64,000 bases of DNA from Pseudomonas monteilii (GTDB lineage: Bacteria; Pseudomonadota; Gammaproteobacteria; Pseudomonadales; Pseudomonadaceae), in NCBI GenBank assembly GCA_001534745.1, contig CP013997.1, forward strand, positions 3,596,001-3,660,000. The letters are read 5' to 3'. Position 1 is the first letter of the stretch, and each line of letters begins with the position of its first letter. Made by a program: the position numbers and the translations under genes. Positions 19,940-33,719 of this stretch are shown here, in pieces. Under the pieces are notes generated by a model. That model did no database searches, was not told the DNA's origin, and saw only the letters and a list, made by a program, of their open reading frames with translations.

Positions 19940-20410
19940 TCAGACCTCCGGCCCATTCAGTGCCTTCAGGCGCGCCTTGAGGCTTTCCAGGGTCTGCTCG
20001 CCGACCAGTTGCTCGCGCACCTTGCCCTTGTCGTCGATGATGTAGGTGACCGGCAGCGCCTCGCTGCGCGGCAGGTCGTAGTGCTCGGCCGGGTCCTGGG
20101 CCAGCACGGTGAACTGGATGCCGAGGGTCTCGCTGGCCTGCTTGAGCTCATCGCCCTGCAAACCGTCGAAGTTGACGCCGATGACCTTCACGCCACTGGC
20201 CTGCCAGCGCTGCGCGGCGGTGTTCAGTTCGGGGACTTCCAGACGGCACGGTCCGCACCATTCGGCCCAATAGTTGAGAATCACCCAATGTCCGTCGACC
20301 TGGCTGGCCTCGACGGCCTTGCCGTGCTGATCGACACCGTAGTCCGCGCCGCAACCACCGAGCAGCAGGCCTGCGGTAATGGCCAGTGCTGCCGCGAAAC
20401 GCCTTGCCAT
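19940..20410 (-). CDS. TlpA/ResA-like thioredoxin-fold lipoprotein
   Basis: A 156-aa protein starting MARRFAAALAITAG. Lipobox LLGGC gives Cys20; the redox-active pair is Cys52-Cys55 in AEWCGPCRLEVPELN. The family reduces or oxidises periplasmic disulfides. There is a conserved cis-Pro region at LPVTYIID. The start lies 85 bp from the divergent ArsC-like gene, so the two share a promoter region. Confidence 0.9.
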   Translation of the reverse strand: MARRFAAALAITAGLLLGGCGADYGVDQHGKAVEASQVDGHWVILNYWAEWCGPCRLEVPELNTAAQRWQASGVKVIGVNFDGLQGDELKQASETLGIQFTVLAQDPAEHYDLPRSEALPVTYIIDDKGKVREQLVGEQTLESLKARLKALNGPEV

Positions 20411-20495
20411 GCGTGCATCCTTCTTGAAGTTTGAAGCGAACGATCGATTCGCTGAGGTTAGAATAGCCGCCACACCCTGCTGGATGCGACCTGTG

Positions 20496-21451
<956 letters not shown>

Positions 21452-21469
21452 GACGCGAGCGCTCGGGCC

Positions 21470-22141
21470 TCAGTGATTGACCGTGTGTGCCAGCATCACC
21501 GACAGCTGGCACAGCGGTCGACCGCTTTCCTGATGCCACTGGTTGAATGCCTGCTGCACCAGCGCCAGGTCGCGCTGGCTGGTGGGCTGCTTGTCGATCA
21601 CGCCCTGGGCGATCAAGGCGGCCGCCATATCGGTGGTGGGCACGAAGGTGTCTTTGCCGATCATGCGCAGGAAGCGCGGTGCCGACAACCCGCCCAGCTG
21701 GTTGCCATGGCGGGTCAGGTACTTCCATAGCCCCACGATGTCGTCCACCGGCCAGTCGGCGATGAACGCCGCGAAACTACCGTGCTCATACTGCACGTCG
21801 AGGATCATCTGGGCATTGCGCGGCACGCTCTTGAGCTTGGCCAGGTGGCGGATGATGCGCGTGTCCTGCATCAGCCGCTCCAGGTGCTCGGCGCCCATCA
21901 GCACGACCTTCTCTGGGTCGAAGCCGAAGAACACCTGCTCGAAGGCCGGCCACTTGGCATCGACCAGGCTGTGCTTGAGCCCGGCGCGGAAGACCCGCAA
22001 CGCCAGGGTCGACAGGTAGCGGTCGTCACCGATCGCCCGAAGCTGGTCGGGCGTCTTGGGCCGTGGCAGGCGCGCTTCGAGCGCGGCGGCCGAGCCGAAG
22101 CGGTTGAGGCAGTACTCGTGCAGCCACGTGTAGTTACGCAT
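21470..22141 (-). CDS. DNA-3-methyladenine glycosylase I (Tag)-like protein
   Basis: A 223-aa helical protein (MRNYTWLHEYCLNRFG...). The block KWPAFEQVFFGFDPEKV and the TRIIRHLAKLKSVPRNAQMIL segment resemble the Tag family (HhH base-excision glycosylases). It differs enough from E. coli Tag that the substrate is uncertain. The start is three bp from the ttcA stop on the same strand, so the two genes are likely co-transcribed. Confidence 0.75.
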   Translation of the reverse strand: MRNYTWLHEYCLNRFGSAAALEARLPRPKTPDQLRAIGDDRYLSTLALRVFRAGLKHSLVDAKWPAFEQVFFGFDPEKVVLMGAEHLERLMQDTRIIRHLAKLKSVPRNAQMILDVQYEHGSFAAFIADWPVDDIVGLWKYLTRHGNQLGGLSAPRFLRMIGKDTFVPTTDMAAALIAQGVIDKQPTSQRDLALVQQAFNQWHQESGRPLCQLSVMLAHTVNH

Positions 22142-22144
22142 GGG

Positions 22145-22969
22145 TCAGAGGTTCACCACGTCGAGGAAGCGCGGGGTCGCGTTTTCGTCGATCTTCAGGC
22201 TGCCGAAGTCGAACAGGTCGCGGTCGGCCAGCTGGGACGGCACCACGTGCTGCAGGCCGCGGAAGATGTTGTCGGTACGCCCCGGGTGCTTGCGTTCCCA
22301 CTCCACCAGCATGTCCTTGACCACCTGGCGTTGCAGGTTCTCCTGGGAGCCGCAGAGGTTGCACGGGATGATCGGGAACTCGCGCATGTCCGAGTAGGCC
22401 TGGATGTCCTTCTCGCTGCAGTAGGCCAGCGGGCGGATCACCACATTGCGGCCATCGTCGGCCCGCAGCTTGGGCGGCATGGCCTTGAGCGTGCCGTTGA
22501 AGAACATGTTGAGGAAGAAGGTCTCGACGATGTCGTCGCGGTGGTGCCCCAGGGCCATCTTGGTCGCGCCGATCTCGTCGGCGAAGGTGTACAGCGTGCC
22601 ACGGCGCAGGCGCGAGCACAGCGAGCAGGTGGTCTTGCCTTCGGGGATCAGTTCCTTGACCACCGAGTAGGTGTCCTTCTCGACGATGTGGTACTCGATG
22701 CCGAGGGTCTTGAGGTAGGCCGGCAGCACGTGCTCGGGGAAGCCTGGCTGCTTCTGGTCCATGTTCACCGCGACGATCTCGAACTGGATCGGCGCCACTT
22801 TCTGCAGGTGCAGCAGAACGTCGAGCATGGTGTAGCTGTCCTTGCCACCGGACAGGCAGACCATGACCTTGTCGCCATCCTCGATCATGTTGTAGTCGGT
22901 GATGGCTTCGCCGGCAAGGCGTCGCAGGCGTTTCTGCAGTTTGTTCTGATTGACCGAAAGGGTGCCCAT
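22145..22969 (-). CDS. ttcA: tRNA 2-thiocytidine(32) synthetase TtcA
   Basis: A 274-aa protein starting [17 protein letters not shown]; a TTG nine codons upstream is less likely. The PP-loop [13 protein letters not shown] binds ATP. Fe-S ligands are visible in [10 protein letters not shown] and the second CxxC is in [11 protein letters not shown]. TtcA thiolates C32 of several tRNAs. It is divergent from sprT across a 164-bp gap. Confidence 0.95.
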   Translation of the reverse strand: MGTLSVNQNKLQKRLRRLAGEAITDYNMIEDGDKVMVCLSGGKDSYTMLDVLLHLQKVAPIQFEIVAVNMDQKQPGFPEHVLPAYLKTLGIEYHIVEKDTYSVVKELIPEGKTTCSLCSRLRRGTLYTFADEIGATKMALGHHRDDIVETFFLNMFFNGTLKAMPPKLRADDGRNVVIRPLAYCSEKDIQAYSDMREFPIIPCNLCGSQENLQRQVVKDMLVEWERKHPGRTDNIFRGLQHVVPSQLADRDLFDFGSLKIDENATPRFLDVVNL

Positions 22970-23133
22970 AGCGCTTGGATCCGCAAGGTGTGACAAAAGC
23001 CGGCCATTTTACGCACAAAGCGGCGTTTCGCGTAGGGTAATCCGATGAAGACCGTGACCGGCGACCGGCCGGCCGACGGTGCCTTGGCGATGCCGGGCGT
23101 GAGGCATAATGGCCGGCCAGGAGATCGTTCGTC

Positions 23134-23628
23134 ATGCCAGACCTGCTCAACCAACGCGTGGACGCCTGCTACCGACAGGCCGAAGCGTTCTTCGACCGTC
23201 GCTTCCCTCGGCCCGAGGTGAGCCTCAAGCTGCGCGGCCAGAAAGCGGGGGTGGCGCACCTTCAGCAGAACCTGTTGCGGTTCAATGCCCAGTTGTATCG
23301 GGAGAACGCCGAGCACTTCCTGCGCCAGACCGTGGCCCATGAGGTCGCGCACCTGGTGGCGCACCAGGTGTTCGGCGGTCGCATCCAGCCCCATGGCCGC
23401 GAGTGGCAGTCGATCATGGTCGGGGTGTACGGCCTGCCGGCCGATCGTTGCCACAGCTACGCCGTGGAGCGGCGCAGCGTCTTGCGCTACCTGTACCACT
23501 GCCCGTGCCCGGAGAGCGAGTTCGCGTTCACGGCGCAGCGGCACCGGCTGGTGCGCAATGGGCGGCGGTATGTGTGTCGGCGCTGCAAGCAGGTGTTGCA
23601 GTACAGAGGGGAGACTCGGGTGGTGTGA
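23134..23628 (+). CDS. sprT: SprT family zinc metalloprotease-like protein
   Basis: A 164-aa protein starting MPDLLNQRVDACYRQ after AGGAG. The HExxH zinc motif is in VAHEVAHLVAHQVF, and a C-terminal zinc-ribbon has CPCPESEF and CRRCKQVL. This is the SprT/Spartan-like fold; bacterial SprT function is poorly known. The gene ends in a gap with a BIME. Confidence 0.88.
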   Translation: MPDLLNQRVDACYRQAEAFFDRRFPRPEVSLKLRGQKAGVAHLQQNLLRFNAQLYRENAEHFLRQTVAHEVAHLVAHQVFGGRIQPHGREWQSIMVGVYGLPADRCHSYAVERRSVLRYLYHCPCPESEFAFTAQRHRLVRNGRRYVCRRCKQVLQYRGETRVV

Positions 23629-23699
23629 GTCCGGGTGGAGGGGTTACAGGCAGCGCGGTACCTTGGTGGTTTGTCTGGGCTTTGGGGGTGGCTGATTTC

Positions 23700-23808
23700 G
23701 TGGGCCCTGCGGGCCCAATCGCGGCACTGGGGCCGCTCCTACACCCGTAGCCCCGCCGCAGCGTTGCAGGCCATCGCGGTCACCTGAGCGGCCCCTGCCG
23801 GGGTGCCG
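23700..23808. repeat. BIME with decayed right arm
   Basis: The left arm TGGGCCCTGCGGGCCCAATC and the centre match the units at 7826 and 19648, but the right arm breaks down after CACCTGAGCGGCCCCTGCCG. It lies between sprT and convergent dctA. Confidence 0.8.
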
Positions 23809-23868
23809 GACCGACCGCGATCGCGCGGAAGGATCGCTGCTTCACAAAAGCGGGCTACCCGCCCTCAC

Positions 23869-23900
23869 GAAAAAGGCGACCCGAAGGTCGCCTTTTTCAT
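23869..23900. terminator. Bidirectional terminator between sprT and dctA
   Basis: AAAAAGGCGACC and GGTCGCCTTTTT form a 12-bp stem around a four-nt loop with A-tract and T-tract on either side, so it can work for dctA on the minus strand. Confidence 0.85.
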
Positions 23901-23913
23901 ACACGTCAATCGA

Positions 23914-25239
<1,326 letters not shown>

Positions 25240-25360
25240 TCAATTTCCTCAGTGTGCGGCGCCACCCTTCCCAGGGCGTCGAAGCACCTAGCGCGAACCC
25301 TCCTGCACTGGGAGGGATTTGTTGTAGGAGCTGCTGATTGCAAGACTCTGCCAAATGCTT

Positions 25361-25376
25361 AGCAAGGCCGGTGCCA
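25361..25376 (-). promoter_or_regulatory. Sigma-54 (-24/-12) promoter of dctA
   Basis: On the minus strand the sequence reads TGGCAC-CGGCC-TTGCT, a full match to TGGCACN5TTGCw. It lies 125 bp upstream of the dctA start codon, so the leader is about 110 nt. Confidence 0.85.
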
Positions 25377-25453
25377 CAATGCACGGAGTCGGGGCACACG
25401 CCGTGTTCATGGGACTTTGCTGCGCCATTCGGGGGCAGGCCTGACAGGCCCTC

Positions 25454-25510
25454 ATGGCGGAAACCCGCCGCCACCGCCAGCCGACCGTGCCGTGATGGCG
25501 GAAATCCGCC
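25454..25510 (-). promoter_or_regulatory. Paired upstream palindromes, candidate DctD activator sites
   Basis: GGCGGA-AA-CCCGCC begins at 25456 and GGCGGA-AA-TCCGCC at 25497, about 41 bp (four helical turns) apart. They lie 80-135 bp upstream of the -24 element, where sigma-54 activators bind. The second copy is a perfect inverted hexamer. DctD is an inference from the gene regulated. Confidence 0.6.
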
Positions 25511-25573
25511 CGTGCCTGCGCGTCTACCGCCCCCTTCACCGCCGGCTCCCCTCCCACGCCTGAGGCTGGCACA

Positions 25574-26284
25574 ATGGCCACCATGAACCGACTTCCCCAC
25601 TGCTGTGCCCCCCTCCAGCACTACTGGCCCCTGCCCCGTCCACTTCCGGGCGCGGTGCTGGTCAGCTGCGCCTTCGATCCCGCTCGACTGGCAGCGGACG
25701 ATTTCCAACGTGCGGGTATCGTGCAGACCCCAGCGCTGCAACGCTCGGTCGCCAAGCGCCAGGCCGAGTACCTGGCCGGGCGGGTCTGCGCCCGCGCTGC
25801 GCTGAAACGCCTGGACGGCCGTGATCACGTGCCGGCGACCCACGAGGATCGCTCGCCCATCTGGGCCAGTGGCGTGCATGGCGCCATTACCCATGGTCAG
25901 GGCTGGGCCGCCGCCGTGGTGGTTGCCCACGACGACTGTGGAGGGGTCGGCCTGGATGTGGAAAGCCTGTTAAGCGACGAGCGTGCCGAGCGCCTGGCGG
26001 GCGAGATCCTGACCCCTGCCGAGCTGCAACGTCTGGACCGGAGCCAGCTCGGCCTGACAGTTACCCTCACCTTCTCGCTCAAGGAAAGCCTGTTCAAGAC
26101 CTTGTACCCGCTGACCGGCACGCGGTTCTGGTTCGAGGATGCCGAGGTGCTGGACTGGTCGGCAGACGGTGACGCACGACTGCGGTTGCTGACGGACCTG
26201 TCGCCAACCTGGCGCGCCGGTCAGGAAATACAGGGGCAGTTCCAGGTCGAACGCGGGCAGTTGCTCAGCCTGGTCAGTGTCTGA
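25574..26284 (+). CDS. pcpS: 4'-phosphopantetheinyl transferase (PcpS-like)
   Basis: A 236-aa Sfp/EntD-type protein. The Mg-binding motif is GLDVESLLS and the second motif is FSLKESLFKTLYP, both diagnostic. It moves phosphopantetheine from CoA to acyl- and peptidyl-carrier proteins; in pseudomonads the single PcpS serves primary and secondary metabolism. GAGG lies eight bp before the ATG at 25574; ATG at 25583 is an alternative. Confidence 0.88.
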   Translation: MATMNRLPHCCAPLQHYWPLPRPLPGAVLVSCAFDPARLAADDFQRAGIVQTPALQRSVAKRQAEYLAGRVCARAALKRLDGRDHVPATHEDRSPIWASGVHGAITHGQGWAAAVVVAHDDCGGVGLDVESLLSDERAERLAGEILTPAELQRLDRSQLGLTVTLTFSLKESLFKTLYPLTGTRFWFEDAEVLDWSADGDARLRLLTDLSPTWRAGQEIQGQFQVERGQLLSLVSV

Positions 26285-26400
26285 CGCGCTGGCTATGGAG
26301 TTCCCTCAAAAAACAAAGAAAATTCGCCGACCAATGGCGATGCCGTTGTAAGACGCGAGCTACAAGGGATGCGACCCCCTACGCACAAAATACCCACACG

Positions 26401-26452
26401 TTATCCACAGATGCGTCGTCTTGCATTAGGCCTTCGACCGCACTATCTTGTA
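26401..26452 (+). promoter_or_regulatory. nrdA promoter with DnaA box and candidate NrdR box
   Basis: A perfect DnaA box TTATCCACA (26401-26409) is followed by a weak -35 (TTGCAT, 26421) and a -10 (TATCTT, 26444) 17 bp apart, within CACTATCTTGTA (26441-26452). A second similar site, ACTACATGTTG, is at 26472-26482, about 30 bp centre to centre, the spacing expected for paired NrdR boxes. The matches to NrdR consensus are partial. DnaA regulation of nrdAB is established in E. coli. Confidence 0.5.
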
Positions 26453-26524
26453 TCGCCATGACCGGCGACCAACTACATGTTGGGTTTTACGCCAAATCGC
26501 AAACACAAGTCAGGCAGAAAACTC

Positions 26525-26546
26525 AAGCCCTTCAAGGGCCTTTTTT
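26525..26546 (+). terminator. Terminator-like hairpin in the nrdA leader (first)
   Basis: GCCC-TTCAA-GGGC with flanking AA/TT pairing is followed by CCTTTTTT, about 90 nt after the predicted nrdA start site. It could end a short leader RNA. Confidence 0.5.
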
Positions 26547-26595
26547 CGGCGTGTACGTGACGCGAAGTCGCCAACCAGACCGCTCCTGCGGAGGC

Positions 26596-26629
26596 CCTCG
26601 AGGCCTGTCTGAATCAGACGTGATCGAGG
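26596..26629 (+). other. Nested hairpin in nrdA leader
   Basis: CCTCGA and TCGAGG enclose GTCTG-AAT-CAGAC; further short hairpins (GCGCCCATGGCGC, GGGCACATGCCC) follow downstream. There is no protein-like ORF here. Confidence 0.45.
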
Positions 26630-26707
26630 TAGGAAAACCAGCGCCCATGGCGCGGTAGACCACGGCAACAGATGTTGGGCACATGCCCAGGACGTTTGAC
26701 ATCGGCC

Positions 26708-26739
26708 AGGGAGCGGCAGGCGATTGCCCCCTTTTATTT
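26708..26739 (+). terminator. Terminator-like hairpin in the nrdA leader (second)
   Basis: AGGG-agc-GGCA pairs with TGCC-CCCT (three-nt bulge), followed by TTTATTT. It is about 145 bp before the nrdA start codon. Confidence 0.4.
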
Positions 26740-26756
26740 CCGATCTGTCCAACGTC

Positions 26757-26812
26757 GGTGGGCCCTGGCGGGCCATTGCACCTGTGTCGTGCATTGGCCG
26801 CCTGGGCCCACC
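26757..26812 (+). other. Long hairpin directly upstream of nrdA
   Basis: Arms of about 24 nt (GGTGGGCCC... and ...GGGCCCACC) pair around CTGTGTC with a few mismatches. It ends 70 bp before the ATG and has no U-tract. It shares the GGGCCCTGGCGGGCC element seen in the BIMEs, so it may be a diverged REP unit inside the leader. Confidence 0.6.
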
Positions 26813-26882
26813 AGCGCTTGATCAGCTCGGTGGACGTCCCGGACGTTCGTACAAACATTGAGAATGTGGAGAGTCACCCCCC

Positions 26883-29762
<2,880 letters not shown>

Positions 29763-29772
29763 GCGCCGCGCG

Positions 29773-29797
29773 AGGCCTTCCCCGGAAGGCCTCTTTG
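29773..29797 (+). terminator. Hairpin after nrdA
   Basis: GAGGCCTTCC and GGAAGGCCTC pair perfectly (ten bp), followed by TTT, ten bp past the nrdA stop. The 290-bp gap to nrdB holds further GC-rich inverted segments (around 29842-29890) but no gene that I can support. Confidence 0.65.
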
Positions 29798-30052
29798 CCC
29801 GGACGTGTCATCGCGTCAGGGTCGCCGTGACAGCACCAAGGCTGCAGGGCATGGGCCATCACTCCATCGAGTGGACTGTCCCAGCCCTGCAACCTCCTAC
29901 AACAGGCCGACGCCGCGTAGCGTCAGCCCGCCCCTTCCGGGGCCTCCCCGATTTGCGTGCACCCGCAGTACCCCCACACGGGGCTCAGGCACCGCAACCA
30001 TGATCCACTGGCTTTCCGTCATGGAAGGCCCCTCGAGCAGGAGATGTTCACC

Positions 30053-31306
30053 ATGCTGAGCTGGGACGAATTCGATAAAGAAGACGGCGACGTCGCCGCC
30101 AAAGGCAACACCCATGCCCCCCAGGCCGAATCGGCCACTGCCCTGGACAAGCTCGACAGCGCCGGCGATGCCGCTGCGCAACAGGCTCGTGCCGTCGTCG
30201 CCACCGACTCCGAGGCCGTCAAGCGCGCCAAGGCGTCGCTGGACAAGCTCGACATCGCCGAAGGCCTGGCCGAGCTGGAAGGCTCCTCGGCCCGTGTCGC
30301 GGTCGACGAGAAACGCATGATCAACTGCCGCGCCGACCTCAACCAGCTGGTGCCCTTCAAGTATGACTGGGCCTGGCAGAAGTACCTGGACGGCTGCGCC
30401 AACCACTGGATGCCGCAAGAGGTCAACATGACCGCGGACATCGCCCTGTGGCGTGCCCAGGACGGCCTGACCGAAGACGAGCGCCGCATCGTGATGCGCA
30501 ACCTCGGCTTCTTCTCCACCGCCGACTCGCTGGTCGCCAACAACCTGGCCCTGGCCGTGTACCGCCTGATCACCAACCCGGAGTGCCGCCAGTACATCCT
30601 GCGCCAGGCCTTCGAAGAGGCGATCCACACCCACGCCTACCAGTACTGCATCGAATCGCTGGGCATGGACGAAGGCGAGATCTTCAACATGTACCACGAG
30701 ATCCCGTCGGTGGCGAAGAAAGCCGCCTGGGGCCTGAAGTACACCCGCGCCATCTCCGACCCGGAATTCGACACCGGTACCGTCGAGACCGACAAGGAGC
30801 TGCTGCGCAACCTGATCGCCTACTACTGCGTGCTCGAAGGCATCTTCTTCTACTGCGGCTTCACCCAGATCCTGTCCATGGGTCGCCGCAACAAGATGAC
30901 CGGCGTCGCCGAGCAGTTCCAGTACATCCTGCGTGACGAGTCCATGCACCTGAACTTCGGCATCGACGTGATCAACCAGATCAAGATCGAGAACCCGCAC
31001 CTGTGGGACGCCGAGATGAAGGAAGAAGCGACCCAGATGATCCTGCAGGGCACCCAGCTGGAGATCGAATACGCACGCGACACCATGCCGCGCGGTGTAC
31101 TGGGCATGAACGCGGCGATGATGGAGGACTACCTCAAGTTCATCGCCAACCGTCGCCTGACCCAGATCGGCCTGAAGGAAGAGTACCCAGGGACCACCAA
31201 CCCGTTCCCGTGGATGAGCGAGATCATGGACTTGAAGAAAGAGAAGAACTTCTTCGAGACCCGCGTGATCGAGTATCAGACCGGTGGGGCGTTGAGCTGG
31301 GATTGA
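30053..31306 (+). CDS. nrdB: Class Ia ribonucleoside-diphosphate reductase, beta subunit
   Basis: A 417-aa ferritin-like protein starting [14 protein letters not shown], with GGAG nine bp upstream. An Ala/Asp/Lys-rich N-terminal extension of about 80 residues precedes the core. Diiron ligands are in the helices near [21 protein letters not shown] and [10 protein letters not shown]. It supplies the tyrosyl radical to NrdA; the exact tyrosine was not assigned. It is separated from nrdA by 290 bp instead of the usual short gap. Confidence 0.95.
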   Translation: MLSWDEFDKEDGDVAAKGNTHAPQAESATALDKLDSAGDAAAQQARAVVATDSEAVKRAKASLDKLDIAEGLAELEGSSARVAVDEKRMINCRADLNQLVPFKYDWAWQKYLDGCANHWMPQEVNMTADIALWRAQDGLTEDERRIVMRNLGFFSTADSLVANNLALAVYRLITNPECRQYILRQAFEEAIHTHAYQYCIESLGMDEGEIFNMYHEIPSVAKKAAWGLKYTRAISDPEFDTGTVETDKELLRNLIAYYCVLEGIFFYCGFTQILSMGRRNKMTGVAEQFQYILRDESMHLNFGIDVINQIKIENPHLWDAEMKEEATQMILQGTQLEIEYARDTMPRGVLGMNAAMMEDYLKFIANRRLTQIGLKEEYPGTTNPFPWMSEIMDLKKEKNFFETRVIEYQTGGALSWD

Positions 31307-31324
31307 TTCGCCTGGCTTTATGAA

Positions 31325-31349
31325 AAGGCTGCCTTTGGGCAGCCTTTTT
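31325..31349 (+). terminator. Rho-independent terminator of nrdB
   Basis: AAGGCTGCC and GGCAGCCTT pair around a short loop and are followed by TTTTT. Confidence 0.9.
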
Positions 31350-31495
31350 CGCTTAAGGGCTGTCGCCCTGCCAGAGAACTGCTCGCCGATATCGCCTCGC
31401 TAAGCACGCGTCACCCAACTTAAGGCGGATGGAATTCATGGAGCGCTTACGGTATTCCCACAGCCCGCCGATACCTGCCTGATCCCCCTCCTCCT

Positions 31496-31513
31496 ATCCT
31501 GCATCTGTAGGAT
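31496..31513 (+). promoter_or_regulatory. Inverted repeat upstream of the LuxR-type regulator
   Basis: ATCCTGCA-TC-TGTAGGAT is an 8-2-8 inverted repeat with one mismatch, 112 bp upstream of the regulator ATG. Its dyad form fits a LuxR/FixJ-type dimer site. The remainder of the 318-bp gap (31307-31624) shows only the nrdB terminator. Confidence 0.45.
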
Positions 31514-31624
31514 GGCGACACGCCTCGAACAATCCGATACTCAGTCCAAGCCCCGTCACCTCGACGCCAGGCTGTTACCCATGCCGTGACAGAACAACAA
31601 CAACGTCGCAATCGGGGAAACCGC

Positions 31625-32608
31625 ATGAACAGCAATGACCCTGCTGATCACACGATTGGAATTGACCTGCTGAAAGCCTTCAGTGAAATCACACTGGAGA
31701 TCCAGCGCTTGGCCCGCGACCGGCCGATCGAGCATTTTCACGCCCAGGCTCTGGCCTTGTTGCAACGTTTGCTCCCATTCGACAGAGCCTGGTGGGGGCG
31801 CGCGGCCATCGTCGACGGCCTACCGGAAATGCACAGCTCGCACCTGCTCAACTTACCACCGGAGTACGTGGCTGATTGGCAATCGATTCGCCACGAGGAC
31901 ATTACCGTGGGCTTGACCATCGCCACGCCCAGAAAAACGGTGCTCATCGACAGCGGCAAAAGCACACCGGGCCTGAGCTGGTTGGGTAAACGCCACGGTT
32001 TTCGCGAATTTCTTTGCGTCATCCATTCAGACCCGCAAACCGGGCTAATCGATCACCTTACGCTCTACCGGGCTCCAGACGCTGACGCTTTCACTGCACA
32101 GGATAAACTGCTGCTGGACAACCTGATGGGGCACCTGACCGCTGCGGTATCGGCCAATCAGATCCGCACCCTGGTCACCAAGCGCGAAAGCCTGGCCCAC
32201 TCTTCTACCCTAGCCCTGGCAGTGTGCGACGCACGTGGCACATTGCACTGTGCCGAACGCGGCTTCATCGACTTGTTGCTCAGCGAGTGGCCCGACTGGA
32301 CCGGCCCGCAATTGCCCGACACGATCGGTCTGGACGGCTACCAGGGAAACCAATTGTTGCTGGAAGCGTCAGCCGTGGGCGACCTGTTGCTGCTCACCGG
32401 AAGAAGTCACGGCCTGATGCACCACCTCAGCGCTCGCGAGAACGAAGTGGCGCGGCGCTTTGGCGAAGGCAAGACCTATAAAGAAATTGCCCGGGACCTG
32501 GGCCTAGCACCCAACACGGTTCGTCATCATATCCGCACCATCTATTCCAAGCTGGGAGTGAACGACAAGGTGAGCATCGCCCACCTCATCCACGCGCCCG
32601 TCGACTGA
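31625..32608 (+). CDS. LuxR-family transcriptional regulator
   Basis: A 327-aa protein starting MNSNDPADHTIGIDLL. The C-terminal GerE helix-turn-helix is clear (LSARENEVARRFGEGKTYKEIARDLGLAPNTVRHHIRTIYSKLGV, about 262-310, here cited in parts). The N-terminal 250 residues show no acyl-homoserine-lactone motif or receiver Asp and look like a GAF-type sensor of unknown ligand. The codon use is a little less GC-biased than the neighbours. It is the first gene of a three-gene cassette with a beta-barrel protein and a deacetylase-like enzyme. Confidence 0.85.
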   Translation: MNSNDPADHTIGIDLLKAFSEITLEIQRLARDRPIEHFHAQALALLQRLLPFDRAWWGRAAIVDGLPEMHSSHLLNLPPEYVADWQSIRHEDITVGLTIATPRKTVLIDSGKSTPGLSWLGKRHGFREFLCVIHSDPQTGLIDHLTLYRAPDADAFTAQDKLLLDNLMGHLTAAVSANQIRTLVTKRESLAHSSTLALAVCDARGTLHCAERGFIDLLLSEWPDWTGPQLPDTIGLDGYQGNQLLLEASAVGDLLLLTGRSHGLMHHLSARENEVARRFGEGKTYKEIARDLGLAPNTVRHHIRTIYSKLGVNDKVSIAHLIHAPVD

Positions 32609-32704
32609 CCTTCCTACTGCCTGAACGTCGCTGCCCTGCCCGGCAGGACAAGGGCGGAGCTTTGCCTGAAAACTACACTATAAAAAGAGAGAGGCGCACC
32701 GCCC

Positions 32705-33577
32705 ATGCTCCCTGCTTACCTGACCCGCACGGCCTTGCTTGGTTATACCCTGCTGTCGCTGACCGCACAGGCCGCCGACATGAACGCCAGAGACTTCTTC
32801 TCTGCCCCCTCAGGCACCCAGCTGGGCGTGCTCTACCTATCCGCCAACCGCGCCCATAACTTCCATGGCGCAGCGGATGCCAACGGCAAGGCCACGCTTG
32901 AGGTCAACGCTCTGGCTTACCGCCACGTGCTGTTCACCGATGCCTGCGGCACCCTCTGCACACCACAATTCATCGTGCCTTACGTGGACATCGACGCACG
33001 TTTACCGGGCGCTACCGAACAGACGGCCGAGCGTGGCGTTGGCGACCCTCAACTCGGCGGCACGCTGTTCATCATCAACGACCCGGCAAGCCGTACTTAC
33101 AGCGGGCTGCTCAGCCTCCTGACAGTGCCCGTGGGCGAGTATCACAGCAACAACCCAGGCGTCTCACCGGGCGCCAATCGCTGGGGCTTGACCTTCAACT
33201 ACAACTACACCCAAGGCGTGGGGGAGCGCTGGGTGCTGGAGGCCAACCTCGAAGCGCAGTTCTACGGCAAGAACGACGACTATTACGGCATGCCCCTGGA
33301 GCAGGCGCCGCTTTACCGCCTGCAGGCATTCGCTTCCTATGATTTCACCCCGACCACCTATGGCGCACTACGCCTCATACATGCCGAGGGCGGGGAACTG
33401 AGCCTGAACGACCATACGCTCGATGCTACCCATCAGCGCTACACCCAACTGGGTGCCGAACTTGGTCACTGGTTGGATCGCAACAACCAACTGATGGTGT
33501 CCTTCTCGCACAACGTCGACACCGACAACGGCTACCACGGCGCCCAGGCGTTGCTGCGCCTGACTCACGTGTTTTGA
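32705..33577 (+). CDS. Outer-membrane beta-barrel protein (MetA-pathway/phenol-degradation type)
   Basis: A 290-aa protein with a signal peptide (cleavage after TAQA, about residue 23) and a C-terminal aromatic residue (HVF) as in outer-membrane barrels. Alternating strands such as RWGLTFNYNYTQGV and YRLQAFASYDF and the family feel match the 'MetA-pathway of phenol degradation' porin-like group. Such proteins probably help uptake of aromatic or hydrophobic compounds; the substrate is unknown. GAGAGG precedes the ATG by about ten bp, so it has its own ribosome-binding site 97 bp after the regulator. Confidence 0.78.
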   Translation: MLPAYLTRTALLGYTLLSLTAQAADMNARDFFSAPSGTQLGVLYLSANRAHNFHGAADANGKATLEVNALAYRHVLFTDACGTLCTPQFIVPYVDIDARLPGATEQTAERGVGDPQLGGTLFIINDPASRTYSGLLSLLTVPVGEYHSNNPGVSPGANRWGLTFNYNYTQGVGERWVLEANLEAQFYGKNDDYYGMPLEQAPLYRLQAFASYDFTPTTYGALRLIHAEGGELSLNDHTLDATHQRYTQLGAELGHWLDRNNQLMVSFSHNVDTDNGYHGAQALLRLTHVF

Positions 33578-33719
33578 CGTGGGGAATAGCGCTGATCCTG
33601 ATGGCCAATGCTCTGTCGTTTCTGACAGTGCCTGCCACCCTCGGCAGCCGTCTGCGCCCTGCGCCTCTCTTCCGACATGAACCTTGCAAGCCCATTTCAA
33701 AACCGCGGAGCAACCGAAC

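Noticed and set aside
26458..26658. Short ORF in the nrdA leader
   Set aside because: Starts at the predicted transcription start with no ribosome-binding site and crosses a terminator-like hairpin; composition is not protein-like.
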